From NCBI RefSeq assembly GCF_963676325.1, contig NZ_OY781099.1, positions 2,170,001-2,234,000 on the forward strand: a stretch of DNA of 64,000 nucleotides. Reading direction: 5' to 3'. Shown here piece after piece: positions 43,237 through 52,560 of the stretch (position 1 is the stretch's first letter; every line of letters starts with the position of its first letter). Origin of the DNA: an uncultured Bacteroides sp. Its GTDB lineage: Bacteria > Bacteroidota > Bacteroidia > Bacteroidales > Bacteroidaceae. Position numbers and translations under genes: made by a program. The notes under the pieces are model-generated. The model had not been told where the DNA came from. It saw nothing but the letters and a program-made list of their open reading frames with translations, and did not search any database.

Positions 43237-43662
43237 TTATAGTTTATATAAATCGCTTGCTGCTAAAAGGTCAACCTTTTTTTCTGTCAGAACTTTAATG
43301 CATGTTTCCATGTCGCTTGGACGGATAATTACATTTGCAGTATCATTGTTGGCAAACGAATACATATATTCTATAAATACTCCGGCTTCTGAAAGATAAT
43401 TAAGAACCTTAGCCAGTGCACCCGGCACGTTAGGACAGTTAATGCCTACTACATCGGTTATATTTACTGCGAAATGATTTTCTTTCAATACTTTATATGC
43501 TCTGTCGGGATCGGAAACAATTCCGCGAAGAATGCCAAAATCTGCATTCTCGGCTATGCACAAAGCTGAAAGGTTGATACCTTCTTTTGCTAAAACCTCG
43601 GTGACTTCAGTGAGTCTGCCGGATTTATTTTCCAAAAATATAGATAATTGTTTTGCTACCAT
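43237..43662 (-). CDS. Tandem ACT-domain protein
   Basis: 141 residues composed of two ACT domains: KQLSIFLENKSGRLTEVTEVLAKEGINL (about 4-65) and INCPNVPGALAKVLNYLSEAGVFIEYMYSF (about 72-135). ACT pairs bind amino acids and signal to enzymes; stand-alone members of this type sit next to phenylacetate-CoA ligase or indolepyruvate oxidoreductase genes and probably sense aromatic amino acids. It lies 52 bp after the ligase gene on the same strand. Confidence 0.92.
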   Translation of the reverse strand: MVAKQLSIFLENKSGRLTEVTEVLAKEGINLSALCIAENADFGILRGIVSDPDRAYKVLKENHFAVNITDVVGINCPNVPGALAKVLNYLSEAGVFIEYMYSFANNDTANVIIRPSDMETCIKVLTEKKVDLLAASDLYKL

Positions 43663-43714
43663 AATGTTATGATTTACAATATATTAGTTATAAATGGATT
43701 TACTATTTGATTAA

Positions 43715-45013
43715 TTACAGTTTTCTGTTATCAATCACTCGTTTGGCTTTCCCCATACTTCTTTCGATACTACGTGGCTCTACCAATTTAACATCGACTC
43801 CCAGTCCAAGAACGCTCTGCAGGCGAGAAGTTATCTTCTTCTTCAATGCAAGCATCTTATTTATCTCATCAGAATAGAACTCAGGACGAACTTCTACCTT
43901 CAGCTCCATTCTGTCGGTATTGTTCACACGGTCTACAGTGAGCAGATAATGCGGCTCGAATTCAGGAAGTTCCAAAATTACAGATTCTATTTGAGTTGGG
44001 AAAACATTTACACCACGAATAATAAGCATATCGTCACATCTTCCCAGGATACGGTCCATACGTACCAATGTACGGCCACATTCGCACTTCTCGTAATGAA
44101 GGGCTGTAAGGTCCTTGGTGCGATAACGCAACAGCGGCATACCTTCTTTGGTTAGGTGAGTGAAGACCAATTCTCCCGGTTGACCAGCTTCTACAGGCTC
44201 AAGGGTGTTTGGATCCAGGATTTCGGGGAAGAAATGATCTTCATTGAGGTGAGTTCCGTTCTGATGTTCGCATTCAAAGCCTACACCCGGACCAGAAATT
44301 TCACTCAATCCATATATATCATAAGCCTTTATGCCTAGCTTTTCTTCAATCTCTTTACGCATATTTTCTGTCCAAGGCTCTGCACCAAAAGCACCAGCTT
44401 TAAGCTTGAAATCTGCTCTTGGAATGCCCGAATCTTTAATTGCATCGGCTATGAAAAGAGCGTATGAAGGAGTACAACACAACATGGTAGTTCCAAAATC
44501 GTGCATCAATTGAATTTGTTTATCTGTGTTTCCGCTGGACATAGGAATAACAGAAGCTCCAATGTTTTCGGCACCATAATGAGCTCCTAGCCCACCGGTA
44601 AAAAGTCCGTAACCGTAAGCTATCTGAAATATATCTCTATTGTCGGCTCCATAAGCGGTAAAACAGCGGGAAAGGCACTCAGTCCACAATGACAAGTCCT
44701 TGCGTGTATAACCCACTACGGTTGGCTTTCCGGTTGTACCGGATGATCCGTGAATTCTTACGATCTGCGACATTGGCACTGCGCAAAGTCCGAAGGGATA
44801 ATTGTCTCTAAGATCTGTTTTTGTGGTAAACGGAAGTTTGGTAATATCTTCTATTCCATTAATATCGTCAGGAGTAATACCCAGTTCCTGCATTTTTTTG
44901 CGGTAGAAAGGTGTGTTGTGATATACATATTCCACCATCTTTTTCAGTCTGATGCTCTGAATTTTGCGAAGCTCTTCGCGATTCATGCATTCGATACTTT
45001 CGTTCCAAATCAT
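43715..45013 (-). CDS. paaK: Phenylacetate-CoA ligase
   Basis: 432 residues from the ATG at 45013 (MIWNESIECMNREEL); 19 more upstream codons are open but rich in unlikely residues. AMP-forming adenylate-binding motif IHGSSGTTGKPTVVGYT (about 88-104), YGLSEISGPGVGFECE, FTHLTKEGMPLLRYRTKD, and the C-terminal IIRGVNVFPTQIE are all present. It activates phenylacetate or related aryl acids with CoA and ATP. In Bacteroides the pair with an ACT gene usually adjoins iorAB; here the genes are absent and a repeat array lies upstream. Confidence 0.94.
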   Translation of the reverse strand: MIWNESIECMNREELRKIQSIRLKKMVEYVYHNTPFYRKKMQELGITPDDINGIEDITKLPFTTKTDLRDNYPFGLCAVPMSQIVRIHGSSGTTGKPTVVGYTRKDLSLWTECLSRCFTAYGADNRDIFQIAYGYGLFTGGLGAHYGAENIGASVIPMSSGNTDKQIQLMHDFGTTMLCCTPSYALFIADAIKDSGIPRADFKLKAGAFGAEPWTENMRKEIEEKLGIKAYDIYGLSEISGPGVGFECEHQNGTHLNEDHFFPEILDPNTLEPVEAGQPGELVFTHLTKEGMPLLRYRTKDLTALHYEKCECGRTLVRMDRILGRCDDMLIIRGVNVFPTQIESVILELPEFEPHYLLTVDRVNNTDRMELKVEVRPEFYSDEINKMLALKKKITSRLQSVLGLGVDVKLVEPRSIERSMGKAKRVIDNRKL

Positions 45014-45210
45014 CTTTTTTTCGCTATGTTTTATAGTTTTATATCTCGTTTTTGTGATAATCTGTCGCAAAGTAACAAAATAAATCGTAAAATCTATTAT
45101 TTGAAGGAAGATAATTAAATCATACCGATGAATAAGGAAATTCTACCGACGAAACATTTCCGGTAGCTTCTTTTAACTTTTTTATTCCCTGAGGATACTT
45201 TTTTGTGCGC

Positions 45211-45317
45211 TTGTACAAAAGAATGCAATCTTCTGTACAAAACAATTCATTCTTTTGTACAGAAGAATGAATTGTTTTGTACAAGGGAATATAAACCTTC
45301 CGCCAATGAATTAAAAT
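45211..45317. repeat. 22-bp phased palindrome array A (TGTACA)
   Basis: TGTACA palindromes start at 45212, 45234, 45256 and 45278, exactly 22 bp apart. The spacers are AAAGAATGCAATCTTC, AAACAATTCATTCTTT and GAAGAATGAATTGTTT; the second and third are inverse copies, giving a 21-bp stem (45234-45254 with 45263-45283). The last palindrome is followed by AGGGAATATAAA and, 19 bases after GGGAAT begins, CAATGAATTAA. All these modules recur at 59713-59815. The array lies in the roughly 390-bp divergent gap between paaK and uvrB; nothing else was recognised in it. Confidence 0.85.
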
Positions 45318-45408
45318 ACATCCCGAACGTTGCACTAAAATTAGTACAGATAATCGTCTTATATATACCAAAGTTGTGTAACTTTACGGTTTTAATGAAG
45401 AAAACAAG

Positions 45409-47439
45409 ATGGATTTCGAACTAACATCAGACTATCAGCCCACGGGAGATCAGCCGGACGCTATTGCACAGCTCACCGAAGGTCTTAATAGCGGACTGCC
45501 TGCGCAGACGCTCCTCGGAGTAACCGGATCGGGTAAAACGTTTACAATTGCCAATGTAATTAAGAACGTGAATAAGCCTACACTTATATTGAGCCACAAC
45601 AAAACGTTGGCTGCTCAGCTTTATGGAGAATTCAAAAGCTTTTTTCCTAATAATGCGGTAGAATATTACGTTTCATACTACGATTATTACCAGCCCGAAG
45701 CCTATCTTCCAAGCAGTGACACCTATATTGAAAAGGATTTAGCGATTAATGATGAGATAGATAAACTGCGACTGGCGGCCACTTCTTCCCTACTTTCAGG
45801 GCGTAAAGATATAGTTGTAGTCTCTTCCGTATCGTGTATTTACGGTATGGGAAACCCTTCGGACTTCTATAATAATGTAATCGATATAGAAGCCGGACGA
45901 GCCATTAACAGAAATGTTTTTCTTCGCCGGTTAGTGGATAGTCTCTATTCACGCAATGATGTGGAGCTGTGTCGTGGTAATTTCCGCGTGAAGGGTGATA
46001 CGGTCGACATCTTCCTTGCCTACTCCGACCATGTGTTAAGGGTGGTTTTCTGGGGAGACGAGATTGATTCCATAGAGGAAGTTGATCCGCTGTCGGGACT
46101 AAAGATTGCATCTTATGATGCTTATAAAATATATCCGGCCAATCTCTTTATGACTACTAAAGAGAGTACGATAGGTGCTATTCATCAGATAGAGGATGAC
46201 CTGACTCAACAAGTAAAATTCTTCGAATCAATAGGAAAGCCTTACGAGGCAAAGCGCATATATGAACGTGTTACTTACGATATGGAGATGATCCGTGAGC
46301 TGGGGCATTGTTCGGGCATCGAGAATTATTCGCGATACTTTGACGGTCGTGAGCCGGGCACTCGTCCTTACTGTCTGCTCGATTTCTTTCCCGATGATTT
46401 CCTTATTGTAATAGACGAGAGTCATGTTAGTGTGCCTCAGATCAGAGCCATGTATGGAGGCGACCGCGCCCGCAAAACAAACCTTGTTGAATATGGTTTC
46501 CGACTTCCGGCTGCCATGGATAACCGTCCGCTGAAGTTTGAAGAGTTTGAAAGTATTGCCAAGCAGATTATTTATGTCAGCGCAACTCCTGCCGATTATG
46601 AACTTGTAAGGAGTGAAGGAATCGTTGTAGAGCAGGTAATCAGACCTACCGGATTGCTGGATCCTGTGATAGAAGTCCGGCCTAGTCTGAATCAGATTGA
46701 TGATCTCATGGAAGAGATTCAACTGAGAATTGAGCGGGAAGAGCGTGTGCTTATCACCACGCTTACCAAGCGAATGGCAGAAGAGCTGGCTGATTATTTA
46801 CTGGGCAACGGCATTAAGTGTAATTACATTCACAGCGATGTGGACACAATGGATCGTGTGAAAATCATGGAAGATCTTCGCGCCGGCATATACGATGTAC
46901 TTATCGGGGTAAACCTTCTTCGTGAAGGGCTCGACCTTCCTGAAGTTTCACTTGTGGCCATTCTCGATGCGGACAAGGAAGGCTTCCTCCGCTCCCACCG
47001 ATCACTGACTCAGACAGCAGGACGCGCTGCCCGAAACGTGAACGGACGGGTAATTATGTACGCTGACAAGATTACCGACAGCATGAAGAAAACCATTGAT
47101 GAGACTAATCGCCGCAGGGAAAAGCAGTTGGCCTACAACGAAGCCAACGGCATTGTTCCGCAACAAATTAAGAAAGCTCTGAAAATGTCTGTATTCACCG
47201 GTAGTGATAGTCAGCAAAGCAGTAAAGGACCCAAAGCATACGTGGAACCTACAGGCACAAATGTGGCTGCCGATCCTATTATTCAGTACATGAACAAGTC
47301 TCAGCTGGAAAAGAATATTGAGAAAACCAAGAAGCAGATGCGCGATGCTGCCAAGAAGCTTGAATTCCTTGAAGCAGCTCAGTACAGGGATGAACTTATT
47401 AAACTGGAAGATTTGCTTAAAGAGAAGTTTCCGGTATAA
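45409..47439 (+). CDS. uvrB: Excinuclease ABC subunit B
   Basis: 676 residues. Walker A GVTGSGKT (37-44), the damage-probing beta-hairpin region YYVSYYDYYQPEAYLPSSDTYIEKD, Walker B-type DEXH box VIDESHVS, helicase motifs LITTLTKRMAEELADYL and QTAGRAARNVNGRVIMYAD, and a C-terminal UVR domain (EKNIEKTKKQMRDAAKKLEFLEAAQYRDELIKLE) that contacts UvrC. Full family length. A near-match promoter TAACTTTA lies at 45379-45386, 22 bp before the ATG. It is separated from uvrA by 7.5 kb on the opposite strand. Confidence 0.98.
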   Translation: MDFELTSDYQPTGDQPDAIAQLTEGLNSGLPAQTLLGVTGSGKTFTIANVIKNVNKPTLILSHNKTLAAQLYGEFKSFFPNNAVEYYVSYYDYYQPEAYLPSSDTYIEKDLAINDEIDKLRLAATSSLLSGRKDIVVVSSVSCIYGMGNPSDFYNNVIDIEAGRAINRNVFLRRLVDSLYSRNDVELCRGNFRVKGDTVDIFLAYSDHVLRVVFWGDEIDSIEEVDPLSGLKIASYDAYKIYPANLFMTTKESTIGAIHQIEDDLTQQVKFFESIGKPYEAKRIYERVTYDMEMIRELGHCSGIENYSRYFDGREPGTRPYCLLDFFPDDFLIVIDESHVSVPQIRAMYGGDRARKTNLVEYGFRLPAAMDNRPLKFEEFESIAKQIIYVSATPADYELVRSEGIVVEQVIRPTGLLDPVIEVRPSLNQIDDLMEEIQLRIEREERVLITTLTKRMAEELADYLLGNGIKCNYIHSDVDTMDRVKIMEDLRAGIYDVLIGVNLLREGLDLPEVSLVAILDADKEGFLRSHRSLTQTAGRAARNVNGRVIMYADKITDSMKKTIDETNRRREKQLAYNEANGIVPQQIKKALKMSVFTGSDSQQSSKGPKAYVEPTGTNVAADPIIQYMNKSQLEKNIEKTKKQMRDAAKKLEFLEAAQYRDELIKLEDLLKEKFPV

Positions 47440-47524
47440 ACACAAATAGTTTTGTATCTTAAAAGATAGTGCTGCAATACAAAATGTATATATTGTAATA
47501 ATCAATAATAGAAAGGTGGTAATG

Positions 47525-48061
47525 ATGATTAAAGCGATTGAAGCCAGAAGAAGCATAAGAAAATATAAGAGTCAGGAGGTTGAGGAAGAAAAGATAACAG
47601 AGCTACTTGAAAGTGCCCGCCTTGCTCCTTCAGGGAGTAACACTCAGCCGAGCCACTTTATTGTTGTTAAATCAAAAGAGAACAGAGAAAAGATAGCCAA
47701 AGTTTCCCATAATCAGAAATGGATGCTTACTGCTCCTGTACACATAGTATGTGTGGCCGATTTGCAATGCCGGATAAAGGAAGGGCATATCTCAATAAAT
47801 GAATTAAGTCCGGAAGAAGAAGTAAAACAGATTATCAGAGATGCAGCCATCGCTATCGAACACATTGCTCTGCAAGCTGTGGAACTAGGATTGGGGACGT
47901 GTTGGGTTGCCTGGTATACTCAGGAAGAATTCCGACCGGTACTTAATATTCCGGAAGATAAATATGTGGTCTGCGTACTTACTGTAGGTTATCCGGATGA
48001 AGCGCCTAATCCGCGCCCTAGAAAATCACTGAAAGAAATAGTGCACCACGAGCAGTGGTAA
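47525..48061 (+). CDS. Nitroreductase family protein
   Basis: 179 residues from the ATG at 47525; ATG 47522 and GTG 47516 are in frame just upstream. The choice rests on the Shine-Dalgarno-like AAAGGTGG at 47513-47519, unusual here. FMN-binding family motifs: IEARRSIRKYKSQEV, LLESARLAPSGSNTQPSHFIVV, IRDAAIAIEHIALQAVELGLGTCWVAWY and the ending VLTVGYPDEAPNPRPRKSL. It reduces nitro, quinone or related substrates with NAD(P)H; the natural substrate is unknown. Confidence 0.93.
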   Translation: MIKAIEARRSIRKYKSQEVEEEKITELLESARLAPSGSNTQPSHFIVVKSKENREKIAKVSHNQKWMLTAPVHIVCVADLQCRIKEGHISINELSPEEEVKQIIRDAAIAIEHIALQAVELGLGTCWVAWYTQEEFRPVLNIPEDKYVVCVLTVGYPDEAPNPRPRKSLKEIVHHEQW

Positions 48062-48129
48062 TAAAAAAAAGAGCTATCTCAAAATAGGAAAGTGAGATAG
48101 TCTCGCTGTTATTCGTAACTTCAACTATA

Positions 48130-48189
48130 AAAATTCCCCTCATATTAGCTTGTTCTATTAATAAACCAAGCTAAAATAAGGGGAGTTTT
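48130..48189. terminator. Long bidirectional terminator hairpin
   Basis: A 23-bp nearly perfect stem (48130-48152 with 48167-48189; AAAATTCCCCTC and GGGGAGTTTT at the ends), with T-runs on both sides. It serves the nitroreductase gene on the plus strand. A smaller hairpin (GAGCTATCTCA / TGAGATAGTCTC, 48071-48105) lies before it. Confidence 0.85.
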
Positions 48190-48193
48190 CTTT

Positions 48194-48255
48194 AAAGAGG
48201 CTTCAATCTATGAGATTTTCAGTTCTGAAACTCTATTTTGATACAGCCTCTTTTT
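48194..48255 (-). terminator. Terminator-like hairpin after the alcohol dehydrogenase gene
   Basis: AAGAGGCT (48194 on) and AGCCTCTT (ending 48252) pair across a long loop with an internal GAGATTTTCAG/CTGAAACTC stem. It lies 13 bp past the dehydrogenase stop. Confidence 0.55.
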
Positions 48256-48267
48256 CAAGTTTAATAT

Positions 48268-49284
48268 TTAAAATTCCACAAGAATTCTGAATACCTTTCC
48301 AGGGTTTGCAGCCCATTCTTCCATTGCTTCTAAAGCATTTTCAGGAGTTGCAATCTTAGAAATCAATTCGTCCTTAGGACAAGTTCCTTGTTGCAGGTAT
48401 TTTGCAACAGCACGGAAGTCGGCAGGAAGAGCATTACGTGAGCCACGGATATCAAGTTCCTTCTGAACAAAGTATTTTGTCTGGAAAGAAACTTCACTCT
48501 TAGCATAACCAATGCAAACCACACGGCCGGTAAATGCAACTTCATCTACAGCACATCTGTAAGTAAAAGGACTACCTACAGCTTCAATCACTACATCTGG
48601 TCCAAGACCATCTGTTATTTCAAGAAGACGTTCGTGAAGGTTCTCTGTTCCTGAGTTAATGCCGTAAGCTGCACCTACACGCTTTGCCAACGCAAGCTTT
48701 TCATCGTCTAGGTCAACAGCAATCACTGTTGCTCCACGCAATGAGGCTCTCACGATAGCGCCCATGCCAATCATTCCACAGCCAATAACCATTACAACAT
48801 CAATGTCAGTTACCTGAGCACGTGACACTGCGTGGAAACCTACGCTCATTGGTTCAATAAGCGCGCAGTCTCTTGGAGTGGTATCAGCAGCAGGGATTAC
48901 TTTAGACCATGGAAGGGCAAGATACTCTCCCATTGCTCCGTTGCGCTGTACGCCAAATGTTTCGTTGTGCTCGCAGGCATTTACTCTTCCGTTACGGCAA
49001 GATGCACACTTACCGCAGTTTGTATAAGGATTAACGGTTACACTCATTCCAACTGTAAACCCAGCCGGAACGTCCTTACCTATGCTTTCTATTACTGCAC
49101 CCACTTCATGACCAGGGATAATAGGAAGTTTTACCATTGGGTTCTTACCTAAAAAAGTATTTAAGTCGGAACCGCAGAAACCTACGTATTTAATTTTAAT
49201 CAAGATCTCGTCATCTTTCATGACTGGCTTGTTTACTTCCACCACCTTTAGTTCTCCAGGGGCTGTAATTTGAATCGCTTTCAT
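48268..49284 (-). CDS. Zinc-dependent alcohol/sugar dehydrogenase (MDR family)
   Basis: 338 residues. Catalytic Zn motif KYVGFCGSDLNTF and GHEVGAVIESIG; the structural-zinc cysteine cluster CGKCASCRNGRVNAC; Rossmann motif VIGCGMIGMGAIV. A family of medium-chain dehydrogenases acting on sugar alcohols, threonine or ketoacid sugars. It is the last gene of the run aldo/keto reductase, amidohydrolase, symporter, dehydrogenase (27 bp after the symporter gene). In a non-phosphorylating fucose-type pathway it could oxidise a 2-keto-3-deoxy acid; this is inference. Confidence 0.9.
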   Translation of the reverse strand: MKAIQITAPGELKVVEVNKPVMKDDEILIKIKYVGFCGSDLNTFLGKNPMVKLPIIPGHEVGAVIESIGKDVPAGFTVGMSVTVNPYTNCGKCASCRNGRVNACEHNETFGVQRNGAMGEYLALPWSKVIPAADTTPRDCALIEPMSVGFHAVSRAQVTDIDVVMVIGCGMIGMGAIVRASLRGATVIAVDLDDEKLALAKRVGAAYGINSGTENLHERLLEITDGLGPDVVIEAVGSPFTYRCAVDEVAFTGRVVCIGYAKSEVSFQTKYFVQKELDIRGSRNALPADFRAVAKYLQQGTCPKDELISKIATPENALEAMEEWAANPGKVFRILVEF

Positions 49285-49311
49285 AATTATCTTATTTTAA
49301 AAAACTTTTGA

Positions 49312-50574
49312 TTAATCAATAACTTTATAACCTTTCCAGCCGTAGAAGGCACAGAAAAGGAAGCAGACTAACGGAATTGCATATGCAATATAGTATATGT
49401 TCGAGTTAAGCTGCATAACATATGCCGTAAGCTGTGGCAGGCAGGCATTTCCCACAATAGCCATAACCAAGAAGGCCGAACCGCTCTTAGTGTTTGCGCC
49501 AAGATCTTTAAGTGCAAGTGAGAATTGTGTAGGGTAAATAATTGACATAAAGAATGAAATAGCCAACATTGCATAAAGCCCAATCATTCCTCCGTAACAC
49601 ATAACAACTACACACAGGCAAACATTGACAAGAGCGTATACTGTAAGCATGTTCTGTGGACGGAATCTGGCCATTAGCAATGTACCAATCCATCGTCCGC
49701 TAAGGAAACATAGCATATACAGACCAAAGAATGTTGTTGCCTTTCCTTCAGATAATCCGGCATAAGAACAACAATATACAAGAAACAAACTATTGATAGC
49801 TGTCTGTCCGCCATTATAGAAGAACTGAGCAATAACTCCCCAGCGTAAATGTGAACGCTTCAACACGTTGAAATCAATCAGTTTACCTGTCTTTGTTTCA
49901 CCTTCCACGCTGTTTCCTTCTTTGATTTTTGGCAAATGAGAGAAGACAAAAACAACAGCAATAATAATCAATGCACCGGCAAGGATTAAATAAGGAAGCT
50001 TCATTGCGTCTGTTTCAATCTGAATATAGCCATCCCATCCGCCAGTATAATTAGCCGGAAGAGTTTCACGGGTATAATGATTACCGCTCAACACCAGTTT
50101 ACTAAGAAACATGGCAGAGATGAACGCTCCTAATCCATTAAATGATTGAGCTAAGTTCAGTCTTCTTGAAGCTGTGGCCGGATCTCCCAATGCTGTTACG
50201 TAAGGATTGGCTGCTGTCTCCAAAAAGCACATACCTGTAGCGATGATAAAGAAAATAGTGAGGTATGCCCAGTAAGCTTTGAATATAGCTGCCGGAAAGA
50301 AAAGCAATCCACCAAAAGCAGCAAGCAAAAGTCCCAGAATAATACCCGACTTATAGCTATATTTCTTCATAAACATGGCAATAGGTATAGGGAAAACGAA
50401 ATAAGCAAGCCAGTAAGCAGTTTCAGTAAATGAAGCCTGGAAAGTGCTCAACTCGCATGTTTTCATCAACTGCCTGATCATGGTTGGCAAAAGATTACTA
50501 CTGATAGCCCAAAGAAAGAATAAACTAAAGATAAGAGCTAAAGGCAGCGCGTTACTTTTTTTATCTAAATTCAT
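49312..50574 (-). CDS. FucP-type MFS sugar:proton symporter
   Basis: 420 residues with about 12 transmembrane segments. FucP-family features: N-terminal LALIFSLFFLWAISSNLLPTM, SFTETAYWLAYFVFPIPIAMF, GMCFLETAANPYVTALG and NLAQSFNGLGAFISAMF. FucP members import L-fucose and similar sugars across the inner membrane with protons. The exact sugar is unknown. It lies between the amidohydrolase (22 bp) and dehydrogenase (27 bp) genes in one operon. Confidence 0.9.
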   Translation of the reverse strand: MNLDKKSNALPLALIFSLFFLWAISSNLLPTMIRQLMKTCELSTFQASFTETAYWLAYFVFPIPIAMFMKKYSYKSGIILGLLLAAFGGLLFFPAAIFKAYWAYLTIFFIIATGMCFLETAANPYVTALGDPATASRRLNLAQSFNGLGAFISAMFLSKLVLSGNHYTRETLPANYTGGWDGYIQIETDAMKLPYLILAGALIIIAVVFVFSHLPKIKEGNSVEGETKTGKLIDFNVLKRSHLRWGVIAQFFYNGGQTAINSLFLVYCCSYAGLSEGKATTFFGLYMLCFLSGRWIGTLLMARFRPQNMLTVYALVNVCLCVVVMCYGGMIGLYAMLAISFFMSIIYPTQFSLALKDLGANTKSGSAFLVMAIVGNACLPQLTAYVMQLNSNIYYIAYAIPLVCFLFCAFYGWKGYKVID

Positions 50575-50596
50575 AATTTTAATTTATTGTGTTTTT

Positions 50597-51532
50597 CTAT
50601 TCAGACATATTTTTAATGTACGGCAACTCTACAAGATCCTTGAATCCGTAGAACTTCTCGGCATTCTTTCCAAGGAAAAGAGTCTTTTCATTGTAAGAAA
50701 GTTCATCCGATTTCAGCACAAAGTCATAAGACATCTTGTAAGTAATAGCCGTAATGGTGCGTGGGTAATCTGATCCCCACATCAGTTTCTCCATTCCTAC
50801 AAGGTCGGCCGCTTCTTTAATAGCCTTCACCGCACCATTAAAAGGATAGAACTCATCATTGAAAAGCCAGGTTATACCACCCGATTCAATCATTACATTC
50901 GGATATCGGGCAAGCTTAACCTGCTCCAACCAGTCGGGCATGGTAACCATTGCAAAGTGTCCGATGGCAACTTTCAGATTGGGACATTCCTTAATCACCT
51001 CTTCCAGTTCTCCGGTTTGCGTTGCTCCGTCGGCCAGATCTATTGAAAGCATAATGCCATTATCCTCCATATAATGGAACATCTGCATCATCTCTTCACA
51101 GTTCAGGTAAACCCTTCCCTCTTTCAGAAGCAATCGCTGAGCCGGAATCTTTATTGCCTTGAAGCCAGCTGCGATAAGTTCCTTTGCCTGAGCAAAATAT
51201 CCCGGACGGCGAAACTCGCACATACCGCAGACAAAGAATCTGCTGGGATACTTATGCATTACTTCCAAAAGGTAATCGTTCTGTATTCCGTCAATATACT
51301 CCTGAGTTACTACAGCTGCCGACACCTGAGCATAGTCCATGTTTGAAAGGAATACCTCGGCACTGTTCTTTCCGTCAATCATAAACGGAGGAACCATCTG
51401 GCGGACTTCATCCATAAAGAATGAACGTCCGTTTTCCATGGTATAGATAGGCAATCCGTTGACTTCAGTATCTTGTTTCAGCCACAGATGACTATGTGCA
51501 TCTATTATTTTATAATCTAATTTAAAGTCCAT
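50597..51532 (-). CDS. Amidohydrolase-family protein, possible sugar lactonase
   Basis: 311 residues. TIM-barrel amidohydrolase of the COG2159/COG3618 type: first metal motif IIDAHSHLW (about 9-17), FFVCGMCEFRRPGYF, LSIDLADG, VAIGHFAM and the late GSDYPRTIT. Members hydrolyse lactones (fuconolactone, rhamnonolactone) or decarboxylate ring acids. The neighbours, an aldose-oxidising aldo/keto reductase and a FucP symporter, favour a sugar lactonase role; that is inference. Confidence 0.85.
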   Translation of the reverse strand: MDFKLDYKIIDAHSHLWLKQDTEVNGLPIYTMENGRSFFMDEVRQMVPPFMIDGKNSAEVFLSNMDYAQVSAAVVTQEYIDGIQNDYLLEVMHKYPSRFFVCGMCEFRRPGYFAQAKELIAAGFKAIKIPAQRLLLKEGRVYLNCEEMMQMFHYMEDNGIMLSIDLADGATQTGELEEVIKECPNLKVAIGHFAMVTMPDWLEQVKLARYPNVMIESGGITWLFNDEFYPFNGAVKAIKEAADLVGMEKLMWGSDYPRTITAITYKMSYDFVLKSDELSYNEKTLFLGKNAEKFYGFKDLVELPYIKNMSE

Positions 51533-51546
51533 AATCCTTTGGAAGG

Positions 51547-52479
51547 TTAAGAATTAGACCAGCTTACACGTTTCTGATCGCCAATGATGTCCTGCACTTC
51601 TTCAACCAGTTTCCAGTCGATTGGCTCATTTACAAATTCAATATTCTTAAGAACATTATCCGGATTAGCAGAACTAAACAAAGTACTTGCAATACGAGGA
51701 TTGCTTACTGAGTACTGAATAGCTAGTTTTTCGATAGGATAATTCTTTGACGTACAGTGTTGAGCAGCCTTTGCGCAAGCTTCAACCAATGAAGCCGGAG
51801 CCGGATGCCATGATGGAACTCCACGTTGTGAAAGTAATCCCATTGACAGTGGAGATGCATTGATAACACCAATATTCTTTGATTCAAAGTAATCAAGGAA
51901 ATCAGTTAGTTTATCATCGTTCAGGCAGTAGTGGCAGAAGTTAAGTACACTTTCTACAGTTCCTTCTGGTACACGGTCAATTACCCACTTCAGGTTTTCC
52001 AACTGAAGGTCTGTAATACCAACATGTTTCACAATTCCTTTTTCACGTAAAGCAACTAAAGCAGGAAGTGTTTCGTTAATCACCTGATTCATATCCGAGA
52101 ATTCAATATCGTGAACGTTAATCAAATCAATATAATCAACATGAAGACGCTCCATACTCTCGTAAACACTTTCAGTAGCTTTCTTTCCTGAATAATCCCA
52201 CAAGTTTACGCCATCTTTACCGTAACGACCTACCTTTGTAGAAAGGTAATAATCTGAACGGTTCATATCTTTTAAAGCTTTTCCTAATACGGTTTCTGCT
52301 TTGTAATGTCCATAATAAGGAGATACATCAATGAAGTTCAATCCGTTTTCTACAGCTGTAAATACAGCCTTGATTCCTTCAGCTTCACGAATATCGTGAA
52401 ACACTCCACCTAATGACGATGCTCCGAAGCTAAGACTGGAAACTTTCATTCCTGTCTTTCCTATTTCCTTGTAATCCAT
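51547..52479 (-). CDS. Aldo/keto reductase, possible aldose 1-dehydrogenase
   Basis: 310 residues from the ATG at 52479 (MDYKEIGKTGMKVSSLSFG). The earlier ATG at 52512 overlaps the promoter box and is rejected. Family tetrad: Asp in FIDVSPYYG, Tyr in PYYGHY, Lys in YLSTKVGRYG and His in LINVHDIEF. C-terminal cofactor region ISNP-like SNPRIASTLFSSANP. It resembles the L-fucose / D-threo-aldose 1-dehydrogenase group, which converts sugar to lactone with NAD(P). It is the first gene of the four-gene operon, 14 bp before the amidohydrolase. Confidence 0.9.
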   Translation of the reverse strand: MDYKEIGKTGMKVSSLSFGASSLGGVFHDIREAEGIKAVFTAVENGLNFIDVSPYYGHYKAETVLGKALKDMNRSDYYLSTKVGRYGKDGVNLWDYSGKKATESVYESMERLHVDYIDLINVHDIEFSDMNQVINETLPALVALREKGIVKHVGITDLQLENLKWVIDRVPEGTVESVLNFCHYCLNDDKLTDFLDYFESKNIGVINASPLSMGLLSQRGVPSWHPAPASLVEACAKAAQHCTSKNYPIEKLAIQYSVSNPRIASTLFSSANPDNVLKNIEFVNEPIDWKLVEEVQDIIGDQKRVSWSNS

Positions 52480-52509
52480 GGTTTTAATTTTATAAAGATT
52501 ATTTTGAAT

Positions 52510-52517
52510 CAAAAATA
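52510..52517 (-). promoter_or_regulatory. -7 promoter box of the sugar-oxidation operon
   Basis: Minus-strand TATTTTTG, 30 bp upstream of the aldo/keto reductase ATG. Confidence 0.55.
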
Positions 52518-52560
52518 GATGTTTATCAATGATGTAGATATGCTTTCTCCTGAAAAACTA

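Noticed and set aside
45211..45317. CRISPR-like regular repeats
   Set aside because: The repeated unit is a 6-bp palindrome with 16-bp spacers, spacers are related to each other, and no cas gene is near.
45120..45371. 83- and 73-residue frames crossing array A
   Set aside because: They consist largely of translated repeat sequence and have no upstream signals.
46228..46722. 164-residue frame antisense to uvrB
   Set aside because: Shadow of the conserved uvrB frame with no family motif.
47002..47556. 184-residue minus-strand frame across the uvrB end and nitroreductase start
   Set aside because: Overlaps two well-supported genes; hydrophobic composition arises from antisense of charged helices.
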